DNA of 64,000 nt from Rotaria macrura (GCA_900239685.1 OENT01000053.1:62001-126000), one strand, 5' to 3'. Positions 49,801 to 62,327 are shown, counted from the first letter of the stretch. Numbers and translations: made by a program. The notes: generated by a model from the sequence alone, not told the origin.

Positions 49801-52800
49801 TATCCTCAATAACTAGAATCGAATTGATTTAAAACGAGTTTTTATTTATTGTAATGAGCACATTAAAGCTGTTTATGAAAAATGACGTAAAGATTCGACA
49901 ACTGAATGATATATTCGGACGAAAGTATTAGTAAAACAGTGTGACGTCATTCTTCAAAAAATTCATACAGTAATTAATGAAATTTAGAAGTAGAGAAGGT
50001 CCCCTAATTCATAGAAGACGTCAGTTTGCCATTAACCGAAGTCACCCGAGTTTAGTTTCGTCTCAATGTCTCGTATCGAACGGCTATCGTCAGGTTAATC
50101 GTATTAATATCTCTTTTTCTCTAATCCATTATCATATTCACATCCATATTGTCCCATTTAATTTTATAAATTCAATGAATGGTATTGTTTATGAGATTGA
50201 TAACTAGATACTGCATATCTCAGTATGACTATAAATTTAACAAAACTTGTATTCATAAGTCAAGATAAACTGGCAAAGGAGAATTTTCTTCCTGATTAAG
50301 TAATTATGAATTGAAGAACTTCGACACTTTTAGTCTTGCCACTATGTCTATATCATATTCGGAAGCGCGATGAGTGGGTGAATTTTTTTTTTGAGCAAGA
50401 CGATTATTCCATTGATTTAGTTACAACAATCTCCATAATTTATTAGTCCTTAACATAATGAATCTTTGTGATATGTGTCTATCAACACATTTCTTCTGAG
50501 TGGATATTAGGTTGTAATGAAAAGTATACAATTACAGATAGAAATAAGTATTCTGAAAAATAAAAGAGTTCATTGATTAAATGATCTGCTTTAAATATTA
50601 ATAGGCAGCATATTTCGTCTTTAAATATGAATTAGCAACAGACTTCAATTGTAGACAAGAGTCACTCAGTAAAATGCTAATAATATTTATTATGATACTT
50701 TATAAAAAAAAATAGCTTTTTCTCCTAAATTCACTTAAGTCATATAAATAATAGATGAATGCGTATAGCTATACAAATAAATATTAACAATAGAAAAAGA
50801 AAAGACTCAAATAGAACCGGCAATTATCTCGAGTAACACTTACTAGGATATGACAATTGCGCCGAAAATCAATGATTATCTCTAAATGAACTTTATACTT
50901 GTGAATTTTTAACAATAGTACTGCGTATGCATCAATGAGCCTTCCTTTCGTACCGATAAACATTTCACTCGAACGAAACTCAAGCCTTACGATGATAGAC
51001 TACAATTAGACGAATGGTAGGTGTTTCAAACTTGAAATTTGATAATCTTATACAGTAAATGATTAGTTTATGAAAATTGACTATTCCCTAAAGAAAAGCA
51101 CTCGTTTCAATAGGAAATGTCATCGTATTCCATTTTATAGACAAAATTTCAACATTCCATACTATGACTTGATTTATTTATGTAAGCAGTCTTCTATATT
51201 AACGTACGATTCTAATAAACTAGTTATATAGATATGAATGAAAAGTGCAAGAGCACTTTTACTTTTGAAATATTTCATATTTTCCGCTGGTTTACTTCAC
51301 CTTAAGATTTGAAGTGTTCGAGTTTAAGTGTCAAAAGAAATTTATAATTAAACTTTAGTGGATAGTTGGGTTTTGTCAAAATGTACATCATTTTGGTATA
51401 TCAACTAATTATTCGATTGATCAAGAATGAAATATTTCCATGTGTATTGAAACTGTTTATAATAGAATTAATTTGATACAATAATAAAAACAAGGAAGAG
51501 AAGACATTAGCCTTAATATTTAATAATTTCCTTCTAGAACTAATGACGAAAAAATGAAAAGAATGTTTGATTTGTTTCTAATTGTAGTTTGAGGAATCTG
51601 ACAGTTTGTTGTTCGTAAACATTTTCATTCAATCAAGACTCAGCATTCCTTTTCTCTATATTAAGACGACGAATGTCGTTGAGTTAGCGACGTGAACATT
51701 ACTTTTAGCTTTTTGAATGTGCTTGAGGAGACATGAACTTTCTTAGTATGAATGTAATTTCAAAATAATATTTTTCTCCATATAAAATATCTTTCATACC
51801 AAAATCGGTTCTAAATAAAGACAAAGCTTCTTATGATTAAGTGGCGTTGAAAATATATCTTTGTTCTGTCATAAAGCAAATCTATTTTAGATAGTTCAAT
51901 GAATAACGATAACAAACGTTGAAGACAAGGCATGACTATCGAAAATATGAAGAATTTCATTCATCAGAAAGAATGATATCGATATAGTTAAATAAAACAA
52001 GGCATTGTGGCGATTAAAATAAAAGATTATGCTGAATGAAAAGTGACATGATGTCAACTGGGAAACGGACATCAACTTCATGTTAAAAGGCAGAATAGTT
52101 AACTATTTATTACTGTCTTTGCTCAAAGTCATTAATTTAAAACTAATTACTATGCGTGCAAAACTAAGTCTTGACTGTCTGATATCATTCGACAAGATTG
52201 ATTCACATTTTCATGGGTCTCGTGCGATATGTGACACGACTATTTTTGCCTATTTGACCTGTTAAATTCCTTTCAATACTGATAAGAACGTCCAGAGTAA
52301 ACTAGAAACATATTACATAACCGTGAACTATTTTACTTCTTTTAAAAGATTCAAGTTGAATAAAATTTAGCCTGAAGATCGTTTGAACCTTGATGACTGA
52401 ATGTATTTAACAACACAATTGTCTCTGGCAGGATCTTTATGTTTCTTTTGTTTACATCTATTTATTTCTTTTTTCTTTTACTGACTATATTCAATATTTT
52501 TATAAGAGTATTTGTCTGTTTCGTTCAGCCATGGTTACATGACTACCATTAAAATAATAAACTATCTAGTAACTCTCCTTCTTTACTTACTAATTCGATA
52601 TTACTTCTGTCTCTCTCTCTACATGTATATAAATTTATCTTTTTCTTCTATTATTCTTATCAAGTAATCTTTTAAATCCTTATTCACTATAACTTCTCAT
52701 TTCCTTCATCAATATCATTTGCCATTATCATCAACGTGGCATTTAGCATCTTTACCCTTGTGTCACAAATAACTACAACGTAACGATTAGGCTATGAGCC

Positions 52801-53417
52801 TTTCAAAGCGTAAACAGACAGAAAGAAAACTATTCGGCTAATTCTTAAAACTAAGAAGAAAATGCTTGGCTGAGTCTGATGCAAGCAAACATAAATACTG
52901 ATATTATTCGCTGATTAGCAACTAATAGTGAGATTTTAATGAACAATTCTTTTCTAGTAATGGAAAACCAATAAGAAAAAGCGATAAAATAAGTCGAACT
53001 TGCATGAATCTTCTTTTATATTTTGATAACTCCATATTAAAGAATTATTTATTCTGATCGCTTCTTAATAGAAATTTCAAGTTCTTAATTAACATTCAAA
53101 GTATATTTTTTTCTGGCATAGAACAAAGTTATTCGGAATTCAAGGAACAAAAATGAAAACATATGAAATGTAATTGAATATTTAGACCATTAAAAGTTCA
53201 CAACAAAGTTTGAACACAAGATAAAATATTCGCTTCTGAATATCGTACAACTAGACTATATCTTGCCTACGAATATCGTACACTTCAATACAATGTAAAT
53301 AAGATGCAGAGATTTTCATCGAACAACTGTATGAATCAAACGATTAGAAGTATCCACTATTGCTGTAAGAGTAGCTGCTCTTATAGGCACAGACTAAGAC
53401 GACTGAAAACAGATTCT
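46843..53417. other. Gene-poor spacer
   Basis: These 6.6 kb are AT-rich, with no gene I can support on either strand, only open frames under 80 codons without similarity. A (GTT)6 tract is at 47981-47998. Confidence 0.45.
47981..47998 (+). repeat. (GTT)6 microsatellite
   Basis: Six GTT units, a plain trinucleotide repeat in noncoding sequence. Confidence 0.85.
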
Positions 53418-55106
53418 TACCCATGTAGCCAATAATGGGTAAATAATGGAAAAACAGTCCATTATTTTTCAAAAATATGAAATAATTAATTATAATCCAT
53501 TAGTTTTCAAAATTTCAATGAATTTTAATGTATTACTCTTCAAAAAATGCTATAATGAGCGATAATGCATTTATTTATAATGCATTTTAATGTATTATTA
53601 AGAATTTTCTTACAATTTCTCAAAATTCACTCCATATTCAATCCATTTGAATACAATACTCTCGAATAATGCTCCAATGGGAGATAATGCATACATTTTC
53701 AGGTATTATGTAGAAATTCAAGATAATGGATTATAATCAAATGCATTATTTAGAGCAATGTTTTAAAATTAGAGAATTTATCCGTTTCATAGAAGAGAAA
53801 TTGAAACAGTGATTTGACAGGTAAATGTTTGATTTAGCTCAGCTCTCTGTGTATCAGGTGCTTTTCCATAAGAGTTGTGCAAGTTAGAGCACAAATAAAA
53901 AATCTAACAGATTACTGTTTCAATTTTCAAAATACTTCGACAGACAAGCCGAAGCGTTTCCGAGTCTACTAAATCACGATAATGTGCACTAACGAACCGA
54001 AACTAAAAGGGTTTCGTAGAAGCCGCGAAACCTGAAAAGGCTTCGAATTCGTTGCAAAAATCGGAACCCTCTCAAAGATTTCGGGCAAAGGTACGGAACC
54101 CATGAAAAAGATTCCATGACGCTTGATTAACCTTTTTGATGATTTTCTTATGAATGTACGAAACCTTTGAAAAGGTTCCGAATTTTGCAACGAATTCGAA
54201 ACCCGTTTTTTTTCAGTATAGGCTACTAGAGTTTCGAATGCTTTTACAATACTCTGTAGAATGAAAGAGATCACAGTCCTCAAAACTCTGAAAAGAAGTT
54301 TTCGCTCTTCATCATTGCTCAAGTTCAGATATATCTGAAGAACTGAAACTGCTCACAGCATCAAGTATAACTGATTAGATCATGAATCCTTTTTTTCCAA
54401 ATCTGAAAACATTTTAACATTATTATAAAAGTCTTATGTCATACATACGCTCTTGAACTGTTGCCACTTTCAACTACAATTCGACATGATCCATGTGGTA
54501 AGTTTGAACTCAAGAATAAAAAAATTGTTAGTTCGTTCTCTTTTGTTTCACGCTCTTTACCATATGCTCTCAATGGTAAGTTCCAATTCAATATTAAAAT
54601 GGTTTCTATATCTTTTCATGTATTCTAGGTTGATGTCGATTGTTTTCGACGTGATAAGTTCGAATATATTTATAATAAACTCATGTATTCATTAATTGTC
54701 TTCTTTTTTAGTTTGTTATCGGTGTGGTCAAAATGATACGTTATGGGATAAATATATATCAGAGGGTTGATGAAAGTCAAGGGGTTAAGTTGAGTAAGAG
54801 AGATAGGTTAAGGTTCACGGGATAGATATAGATAGAGAATAAGTTGGGGATAGTTGTCGAGGACCACAGAGATACAAGTATGATGATTTTGATAAGGATT
54901 TAATATGATTATACATATCCTTTATAGGAAGTGTGGAATATGAAGTTTTCAATACGTTAAATGGGCAATGCATTCAATTACATTCTAGGGCATTCAAAAT
55001 AATGCATTATTTAAGTTGCATCACACTGCCACTGCATTCATTGACTTTCTATGGCAAAATAATACATTATAATGTACATTACTTCGGAAAAACGGCTACA
55101 TCGGTA
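53418..55106. mobile_element. Possible 1.7-kb element with ATGTAGCC termini
   Basis: The left edge TTACCCATGTAGCC (53417-53430) and the reverse complement of the right edge TTACCGATGTAGCC (55094-55107) match at 13 of 14 bases, and TA occurs at both borders. The two outer parts (53430-53770 and 54950-55090) are rich in AATGCATTAT and TAATGCATTT words in both orientations. The middle holds a different foldback at about 54041-54203. This may be one element with a nested insertion, or two related short elements that happen to be near each other. Confidence 0.4.
54041..54203. mobile_element. Foldback with ~43-bp arms inside the larger element
   Basis: The left arm (54041-54083: CTTCGAATTCGTTGCAAAAA, then TCGGAACC and TCAAAGATTTCG) is the inverted copy of the right arm (about 54159-54203). 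GGTTTCG/CGAAACC words recur outside the arms to about 53990 and 54235, so the element may be larger. The minus-strand frame at 53969-54322 is a shadow of this repeat. Confidence 0.55.
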
Positions 55107-57235
55107 ACCATTAAATAAAAGTAATGATAATCTTAAGTAACCAACAAAAACCTGACGAATTAATTACGAGTCATTGATTAGCTAGAAGAAAGTAGTTTCA
55201 TCATATAGAATGTCTCGATAAAAAACGAAAGACAATTTTTAGGATTGGTTAGATATTGAATAGTTCCGTTATTACATAAATGAAGTTTTATATCATCGTT
55301 TGGTGTTTCATTGGGTGAATTTTTACAATGAATAACAATGCTGTTTGTATCACGTTTAATAATAACTTTAGGAATTTCTTATTGAAGGAGAATTTCGTCG
55401 GAAAATAATTCCTTAGATTTAAAAAAGCTCAATACAAAGCCGTAGACGTTATTTGAATAAGCATATTAACACACAAACGGATCGCATCGATACGTAATTC
55501 TATAATTGATTGATTTTCCATCGCAAAAGTAATAGATTAGCGTTGTTTAGTAGTTAGAATGTTTTAATAACGCGCATGCCAAAGAATCCTAACAAAATAT
55601 GAGCTAGTAGAAAAGTTCATATTTATCTAAGCATGAATAAAAGGGACCACTAGAAACATAATCAACAGGAAAAACCATTGAGGGAATATAAATTTTGCCA
55701 TATCACAGATTGCAAAGTCCATGGTAAAAACCTATGAAACGTAACAAAAGTTGACGGAATAAATAAGAAGACTGAGTGTTACATTACGATATTACTGTAG
55801 ACTCAACCAAAGGCTCTGCCATCAGAAGAGCACATTTTTTTTCTTGAAGTAGAAAATATAGTATTTTAAAGTAAATCCGTTACTTTGTTATGAATTCGAT
55901 GAATCGAAAATTCTCGTTTTCCGTTGAAGAAACATCGCTTAGGGAAATACAGGCTGTTTGTAATAGTCGACGAAAACGGATTGTTAGCAAACGAGAGAGG
56001 CAGATCATTGACCAAATTAGTTTTATACATAACAATATAAGTAGTTTTCAAAACAAATTAATAACTATTTACAAACATAGCTAATCTAAGATGAAAAGTC
56101 ATAATAATCCAAATTTCCAATCTCGATTGATTAATGTTAACTATAGATTTAATATTAGAGCATAGACAGAGAAGTAAATCAATGACTGCTAAAAGCTACA
56201 ATAGATTTAGTCATTGTACTAACATCTGATTAATAAAATTATATTCGTACTAGTAGAAATTTTACGATCGAACAAGAAAAATTTCAATGTCGACCGTTCA
56301 ACTAACAGAAACACATTGATAAGACGAATCAAGCTAGTCCATTCATATCTATATATGATTCTAAAGATCATACATAACAGTGATCAAGATGAACAAAGTT
56401 TCTGATCGACATATATCAAACTGAGCTCCAAATAACATGTGATCTAATACATCAAATAATTCTCAGATTTCTCCGTCCATAGTCTTACTTCCATCCATGA
56501 GTATTTGATTGACAATAATAGAAAAATATTCGATTTACTGCGCATGACCGATCATTGTCTTGATCGATGAAGACATCCTAAATCGATGAAAACGAAAATT
56601 CATAATTTTACTTTTTCATACTGCATCATCATCGCCAATATCTACTGTAAAAAGATGACTCAAGTATTGTAGCATTTGTGAATTAACTTAATTATATTCA
56701 ACTATTCTAAAATTAGCTTTAGTTCACATATCGCATAATTGACACGAACAAATAGAGAGTCGATAGATGGCGGAACAAAGAAAGAATTAGAGTTGTTTTA
56801 TTTCATTAATTACGACCGCCAGAAAAATGTTTTACTTGAAATTAGCTTAAACGAATGTTGAATATAAGCTGTATTCATCCAGGTACAATGATCTGATTTC
56901 TAAATACGATTAATGACATCATTACGTCTAAGATAGGATACATAGTAAGGTTCTTTATCGATCAAAGACTTACTATTTGGATGATCTATATTATTGTGAA
57001 GAGTCAACTAATCAATAGTTAAACGTTTAATTTTTTCATTATTTTGATTCAATCCATCGGCTAGGATGAAATTTTATATTGATTAAAAAATGGGGTTTGA
57101 TAAGAAGCGATGCATTGTATGTTAACGAGTTTTTCTTTAAGTAAACGACTAGAATTTTCTAGGTTTCTGTGTGCTAATCGTATATTGGAACGTTGAAGTC
57201 ATTTGTTATGTATGTTTGAACTACGATTTAATATC
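55107..57235 (-). pseudogene. Scattered decayed coding-like fragments, minus strand
   Basis: Read on minus, several short frames look like protein but are broken by stops and frame changes. At 57198-57061 there is a 46-codon piece (RSNIRLAHRNLENSSRLLKE...). Near 57000-56890 a piece contains IDKEPYYVSYLRRNDVINR, and at 55378-55178 there is a 66-codon piece with a KRDTNSIVIHCKNSPNE stretch and a LHLCNNGTIQYL stretch. Their common strand and order suggest one old transposon or gene remnant of about 2 kb. I recognise no domain, and chance cannot be excluded. Confidence 0.25.
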
Positions 57236-57500
57236 CAAAGCCCAACCCCCCAAAAAAACTCCCGAAAAATCGTAGAAATCCGGCGGATTTACCCTACCCG
57301 TGTCTGCAAAATTGCAGCAGTTTTGACGATTAATCATGATTTTTAAAAGATACCGTCGATTATATCGCAAATAATCGTGGTTTTTTGTTAAAGTGGCACA
57401 TAAATCGCAATCTTCTAGTGAAAAATAGCAATTTATCGTCATTTATCAATCCGATTAATCGTGATATTTAACCGGGATAAAATCGTCATTTTGCTGCGAT
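57236..57500. repeat. Cluster of inverted ATCG/CGAT words, possible hairpin element
   Basis: Within 265 bp the words CGATTAATC, AATCGT and ATCGC recur in both orientations. GCAGCAGTTTTGACGAT (about 57314) is nearly the inverse of ATCGTCATTTTGCTGC (about 57483). Composition differs from the flanks. A MITE remnant is likely; boundaries are unclear. Confidence 0.35.
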
Positions 57501-58680
57501 GTCGAGAACAAGGAAATACTTCCGTCATAACTGCTACTTTACGTATCTTCAACGTATGTTGTGATTTAAAATGGATTACTTACATCATTTGAGATGTGTT
57601 TCTTAAGATCTCTATGATAATAACTGTGATTCACTTCAATCTCAGTAATAATAATTCTTCTAGGATGATTATTAAATCCATTGACTTTGTTTGTATCCAA
57701 GTCGGAAGAATCAGGTGTTCTTTTACGAGATCAATTTTTAGTGAGTTTTAAAACTTGTCGATAAAATTACAGCTGTTGTATTTTCAAACTTTTTTGTATG
57801 TTCTTAAAGTTTAAGTTTGTTAAACATACGTAGTAAATCGATTCTAATGTCAGCTTTTATAGATTCGTATTTTTCGTTTGATGAATCAATCTATTTTTAA
57901 CCCGACTCATTGAATATTTTGTTTGTCTTTGTTGCTACTGATGGTACAACTGTTTTGATGTCGATTTAACAGTTGCATTACTAGTTAGAAATCTGAATTT
58001 TAGATTTCGCTTTTGACTTCAAGTACAAACTTATCTAGAGGCGTAGCATTGTTACTCTGTGGTGGTAAGAATATATAGATGGTTAAAATGAACTCTCAAC
58101 TAATTATCAGGACGATTAAGACTAAGCTTTTAAGCTCTACTGAGTATGAATGAGAAAGCGTTGACAATGAGACAAACCACTTAAAATTACGTATGAATGA
58201 AATTCAAACGAGCGCTTCTCTTTTAAGAGTTGGAAATTAATTCGAAAATAAGAAGAAACAAAGTCAGATTTCGAAGAATCTTCTTAATGTCTCGAAAGTG
58301 CTCTATTTAAGAATTTTAACACATATCTTTCAACTAGGAGTTACTCATTTTTACCTTGTGCTAAAAGTTATTTGCCAATAGGTCTACGACGGTAATACTT
58401 TTTTCTTAACTACTTCTATGTAGAGATATGCGATGATCAAACTTTCGAAAACATATATGCCCTCATTTACGTCATTATGTAGAATTCTACTCTAATCAGA
58501 ATGTTTCCGTTTGACAACAACCGAATGATATCTAAACTATTATAGATTAAGTACGAGACATATTTTTTCGAGAATGAATGTGACGAGGAAGAATAACACA
58601 CACAGTTAGGTTTATTCAAAAAGATTGAATATCGTCAAAAGACGATTTGCCATTCTCTGTTTATTTGTTTTATCTTATAT
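57501..58680. other. Gene-poor spacer
   Basis: No feature is recognised in these 1.2 kb. Confidence 0.45.
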
Positions 58681-59446
58681 TTAGGCCCCCCCCCCCCCCA
58701 TCAAAATAACTCAATTTTCCGGAAAATTCCGAAATTGAGATGAATGTACCAGAAGATAGGCCGTTCTTCGCTCTTTCAGAATTGATATAGGTTTCTACCC
58801 AAAACTTCTATTTTGCCGGAAACTTTGAGGATTTCTGGAAGCCCTCCTAAAAAAACTGAATTTTAGTCAAAAATTCTAAAATATCGAAAAAAATTGTAGA
58901 AAAAATCTTGTTCGTTTTTTCTCAGTTTGCACTTTCAAAAAAAGCGTATCCCAAATTTCTCAGTCCAGCTCCATAGCATGTATTAAAATTTATTTTTGTT
59001 TGAAAGAGCCTGTGCACATGGAGGGCAGTGCAAAGCCCTTTTTTTCATAAACCGTTCTTTATGACTATATAACAAGGAATCTCTTTTCAACCTCCCCGTC
59101 CTTTTTTTCTGGATTTTTGAAGTCATTGAAAGTGTAATTCCTATTTTCCGCTAAAAACGTAAGAATTAAAAAAAACGACTCTTCGCTGCCTTCACTGTGC
59201 ACAGACTCTTTCTAACAAAAAAAAAGTAAAAGATATATCATGAACCTGGACCGAGAAATTTGGGTTACCGAATTTGCTATCTTTTACCCTTGTCATGTCC
59301 GTATCTCAGCCAAGCATCATGATATAAGGCTAAAAGTTTAACCATAACCTTTTCATACAAAGCCTAACATATCCCATAAGTTTCATACAATTCGAACGTT
59401 CCTGGGCCAAGATCGATTTTTGAGGAGGTGGGGGGGGGGGCGCTTA
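58681..59446. mobile_element. Inverted-repeat element bounded by C14 and G11 runs
   Basis: A run of 14 C (58686-58699) after TTAGG faces a run of 11 G (59430-59440) before CGCTTAA, so the two ends are inverted. Internally, arms at about 58945-59031 and 59177-59268 are imperfect inverted copies sharing CCCAAATTTCTC, GTCCAG, GAAAGAG and CTGTGCACA blocks, with a ~145-bp loop. Other outer parts do not pair clearly. Noncoding; class unknown. Confidence 0.6.
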
Positions 59447-59840
59447 ACAAAGAAAATCAAAAGAAAAGGATGTTTTGGCGTAAGTTTTCCGATGGTACGA
59501 ATGCTCATTTCTATGAAGTATCGCAATCTAAATTGACATGCAGTTTTCGCCGTAAATTGTAACATGGTCTTAGAAATTGATCAGTTGAATGAGTGGCTTT
59601 ACAACAGTGAAAAGGAAAATATTTCTCGGGAATATTGTCACTGATAAAATGTTCTAAGCAGCAGAAACATGTCGAGCTGATAACGCAAAACGAAAGGATT
59701 TAGTGAATACAAAACCACTACGATTAATGACTGAAGAAATACATATATGTACTATGGGCTTTAAACAATTGATAGGTCAAACATCATTCTTAAGCGCATT
59801 AAAAATTCCGTTTGATTGATTCAGCAGGCGATTGCACTAT

Positions 59841-60415
59841 GCGAGGTCGACGATTACGGACTTCGTATACGTCTGTAAATGACTCTATACGCTTCCCACA
59901 TGACCGTATTCGGTCGTATTATACCCAGGAGAATCATTCCGAACATAGGATCCGACAGGCATCCGATCATGTTTCTATCGGAGTTTCTCTTATCCGACGA
60001 AATCCCATCGGATTCCTGGTTGCGATTCCTGATTCGGATCCCTAGTGTTGGATTTTATCGAATCCTACTATCGGAATCCGATTGGATTTCACCGTGTGAT
60101 CAGACAGGCCTCTACTGTTGGGTTTAAATGCTAATTCGTACTCAAATAAGAAAATAGGTTTCTTCCGTCGGATCCGATGCTGATTCCACAACCAGGAATC
60201 CGATCGGATTCTGTCGGATTGTCGGATCCGATCGGAACCGATCGGATCCGACATTGGATTTAATCACCTAGGTAGCGTTTTACATGGTCCAGTATTATAG
60301 TCGTATATCGCCGTGTCGTATACGGGGGAATACGGTGGAAAATGGAAACCGTTTACGGATTTTGTATACGAGGACCATAAACGATCGTTTTCGACCGTGC
60401 TTGTTCGACCTGAGA
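59841..60415. mobile_element. Foldback element filled with TCGGATCCGA-type words
   Basis: The outer parts (59841-59940 and about 60290-60415) are loosely inverted: GAGGTCGA, TTCGTATAC, GTAAA, ACCGTATTC and CGTATTATAC on the left have matching inverted blocks on the right. The centre (59948-60262) is GC-richer than its surroundings and packed with TCGGAT and ATCCGA words, many as the palindrome TCGGATCCGA or ATCCGATCGGAT. Several short open frames in both directions are by-products of these words. Confidence 0.6.
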
Positions 60416-61409
60416 TGCCATAGAGTGTAATATTTACACTAAACATTTTGCATTATATATTACATAGCAAATAAAATCCATATATTTTCTTTACCATTTG
60501 CATCAAGACACAAACATGGAAAGAGTAAAATAGATATAAGACCGTAGCTTTTCCCCTCCAATACACGAATGATCAGCACCGTCGAGTCTTCTCTAGTTCT
60601 CTGAGATACTATTCGCTTCGCATTTATTTTCTTGTTTTTCAAATATCATATTCGACAATTTCAATCAAATTATTCCTAGTAGTAATATCATGTTCAAATA
60701 AGTCGTTTTTACATATGCTTTACATCCACGTGAGATCTTGAAGATCTATTATTGATCAAAATTAGAACCTAACATGTGTATGATGTAGCGTAAGTTATAT
60801 AATTAGGACTAGGAAGATGTAACCAATTCATGATTGATATGCATTGCGCATCAATCTATCGACACAATATACATACACGGCATTATCTAGTTTATTATAA
60901 AACGTATTTCAACGATTTTAATATCAAGGAAGATTCTCCGAGATACTTGTAGAGCATTTTAATGATATCACTCAGCATCTTGAAACTGGAAAGCATTAAT
61001 TGTAACTGGCATGTTGTAATCTATTTGAAAACACATACGTGACTTATACGTAAGCGAAAATGAATCAAATATTTTTCTAGCTATAGACCAGAGTCTACAT
61101 GAATGAATAATTAGAGGCTTTTGTTTTGAATAAGCAATAATGTTGATTCGATAGGTGTTTGACGACCATGTATAAGTAAATTAAAACAAATACACTTGCA
61201 GAATGGATATTTCAATAGTTGTACTGTTCAAAGTTATTCAATATCTTGTCATAGAATATAGTCAGAAAACTTATTTTCTCGTTATATAATTTTTTTTCCA
61301 ATGCGTTCTTTGTTTTTAGTTTGAAAGAATTCCTGAATTTACAAATATCAATCGCCTAGTTCAAATTGGCTTTCGACGAACAAAAGCCAAAACTACTCAG
61401 TCGATAATC
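60416..61409. other. Upstream region of intronless GPCR copy B
   Basis: AT-rich with no gene seen. The promoter of the receptor at 61410 should lie here, but I recognise no specific element. Confidence 0.45.
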
Positions 61410-62327
61410 ATGATCATACAAAGAGTTTTTGAAAGCATATCTCTGGTTTTCTGTTCATACAGTTTCTTTGTTTCTCTTGTCATGTTGATATTTATCTGCA
61501 TTCGCATTCGTCCATTGATATCCAATATTTCCGTTATTCTTACATGTAATACCTATATTACATTGATTGGCTCTAGCGGTATGACATTGATAGTTATAAT
61601 TTATGCTATGTACGACAGTTTTCATCTGTCGGTTTCTTTCAATGATTCTTATTGTCAAATACGTTCCTATTTTAATTATGTTTTTATTTGTGCTTTTTAT
61701 TATTCATGTATTCTACAAGCAACATTTCGTCTATGTCGAGTTGTTTTACGAAAGCGCAAAATTTTTCAATCACGACCTGTTTTTATCATAGCAGTTATTA
61801 TACAATGGATTACTTCAGTTGCTTATATACTTATATATTTTCTTTTGAAAGATTTTCAATATGTTCCTGATATAAGTAGTTGTTGGTTATCGTTTAAAAA
61901 TATTTTTGGACTTTCATCAGCTCTACTCTTTGTTTATCTTCTTCCTCTAATTATTATGAGTCTCATATATGTTAGTATTGTTCGATTTATTCGTCAAACA
62001 GTTCAAACTCAACAAATACGACGATATGCTAATAAACGAGATTTAATTATTGTGAAACGTATCATTATTCTGATTGTGATTACCATGGGTATAGGTATAC
62101 CAACAGGAATTCTATTTATAATCTACATCATAACTGGTTATTTAAGTCCATTAGCATATCATATTCAAGCGTTAACTTTAACCATTGGTCTTGTTGCCGA
62201 ATCGACAATAGTGGGATTAATAACACCACAAGTACGAAAAATCTTTAGAATCAATCGGGAAATTAATCCTAATTGGGCTATTGAAATCCCCCTCGAACGT
62301 CAAGGAACAATTAATGGAACCATGTAA
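61410..62327 (+). CDS. Intronless rhodopsin-like orphan GPCR, copy B
   Basis: A single exon of 305 aa with seven hydrophobic segments, paralogous to the receptor at 39489-40412 on the other strand. Shared landmarks are NISVILTCNTYITL in TM2, YCQIRSYF at the start of TM3, YYSCILQATFRLCRVV where DRY is expected, a loop 2 Cys (SSCWLSF), a basic third loop (RRYANKRDLIIVKR) leading into TM6 with GIPTG, and SPLAYHIQALTLTIG before TM7. TM7 ends with LITPQVRKIF instead of NPxxY. The C-terminal tail is about 30 residues, with no Cys for palmitoylation. It is presumably a plasma-membrane receptor for an unknown ligand. The ATG at 61410 directly precedes TM1 and matches the start of copy A. Sequence divergence between the copies is substantial, so the duplication is old. 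Confidence 0.8.
   Translation: MIIQRVFESISLVFCSYSFFVSLVMLIFICIRIRPLISNISVILTCNTYITLIGSSGMTLIVIIYAMYDSFHLSVSFNDSYCQIRSYFNYVFICAFYYSCILQATFRLCRVVLRKRKIFQSRPVFIIAVIIQWITSVAYILIYFLLKDFQYVPDISSCWLSFKNIFGLSSALLFVYLLPLIIMSLIYVSIVRFIRQTVQTQQIRRYANKRDLIIVKRIIILIVITMGIGIPTGILFIIYIITGYLSPLAYHIQALTLTIGLVAESTIVGLITPQVRKIFRINREINPNWAIEIPLERQGTINGTM

Noticed and set aside
53969-54322. 117-codon minus-strand frame
   Set aside because: It reads through the inverted arms of a foldback, so similar peptide blocks appear twice as a by-product.
59812-60254. Overlapping open frames on both strands
   Set aside because: They are generated by the palindromic TCGGATCCGA words, which lack stops in several frames.
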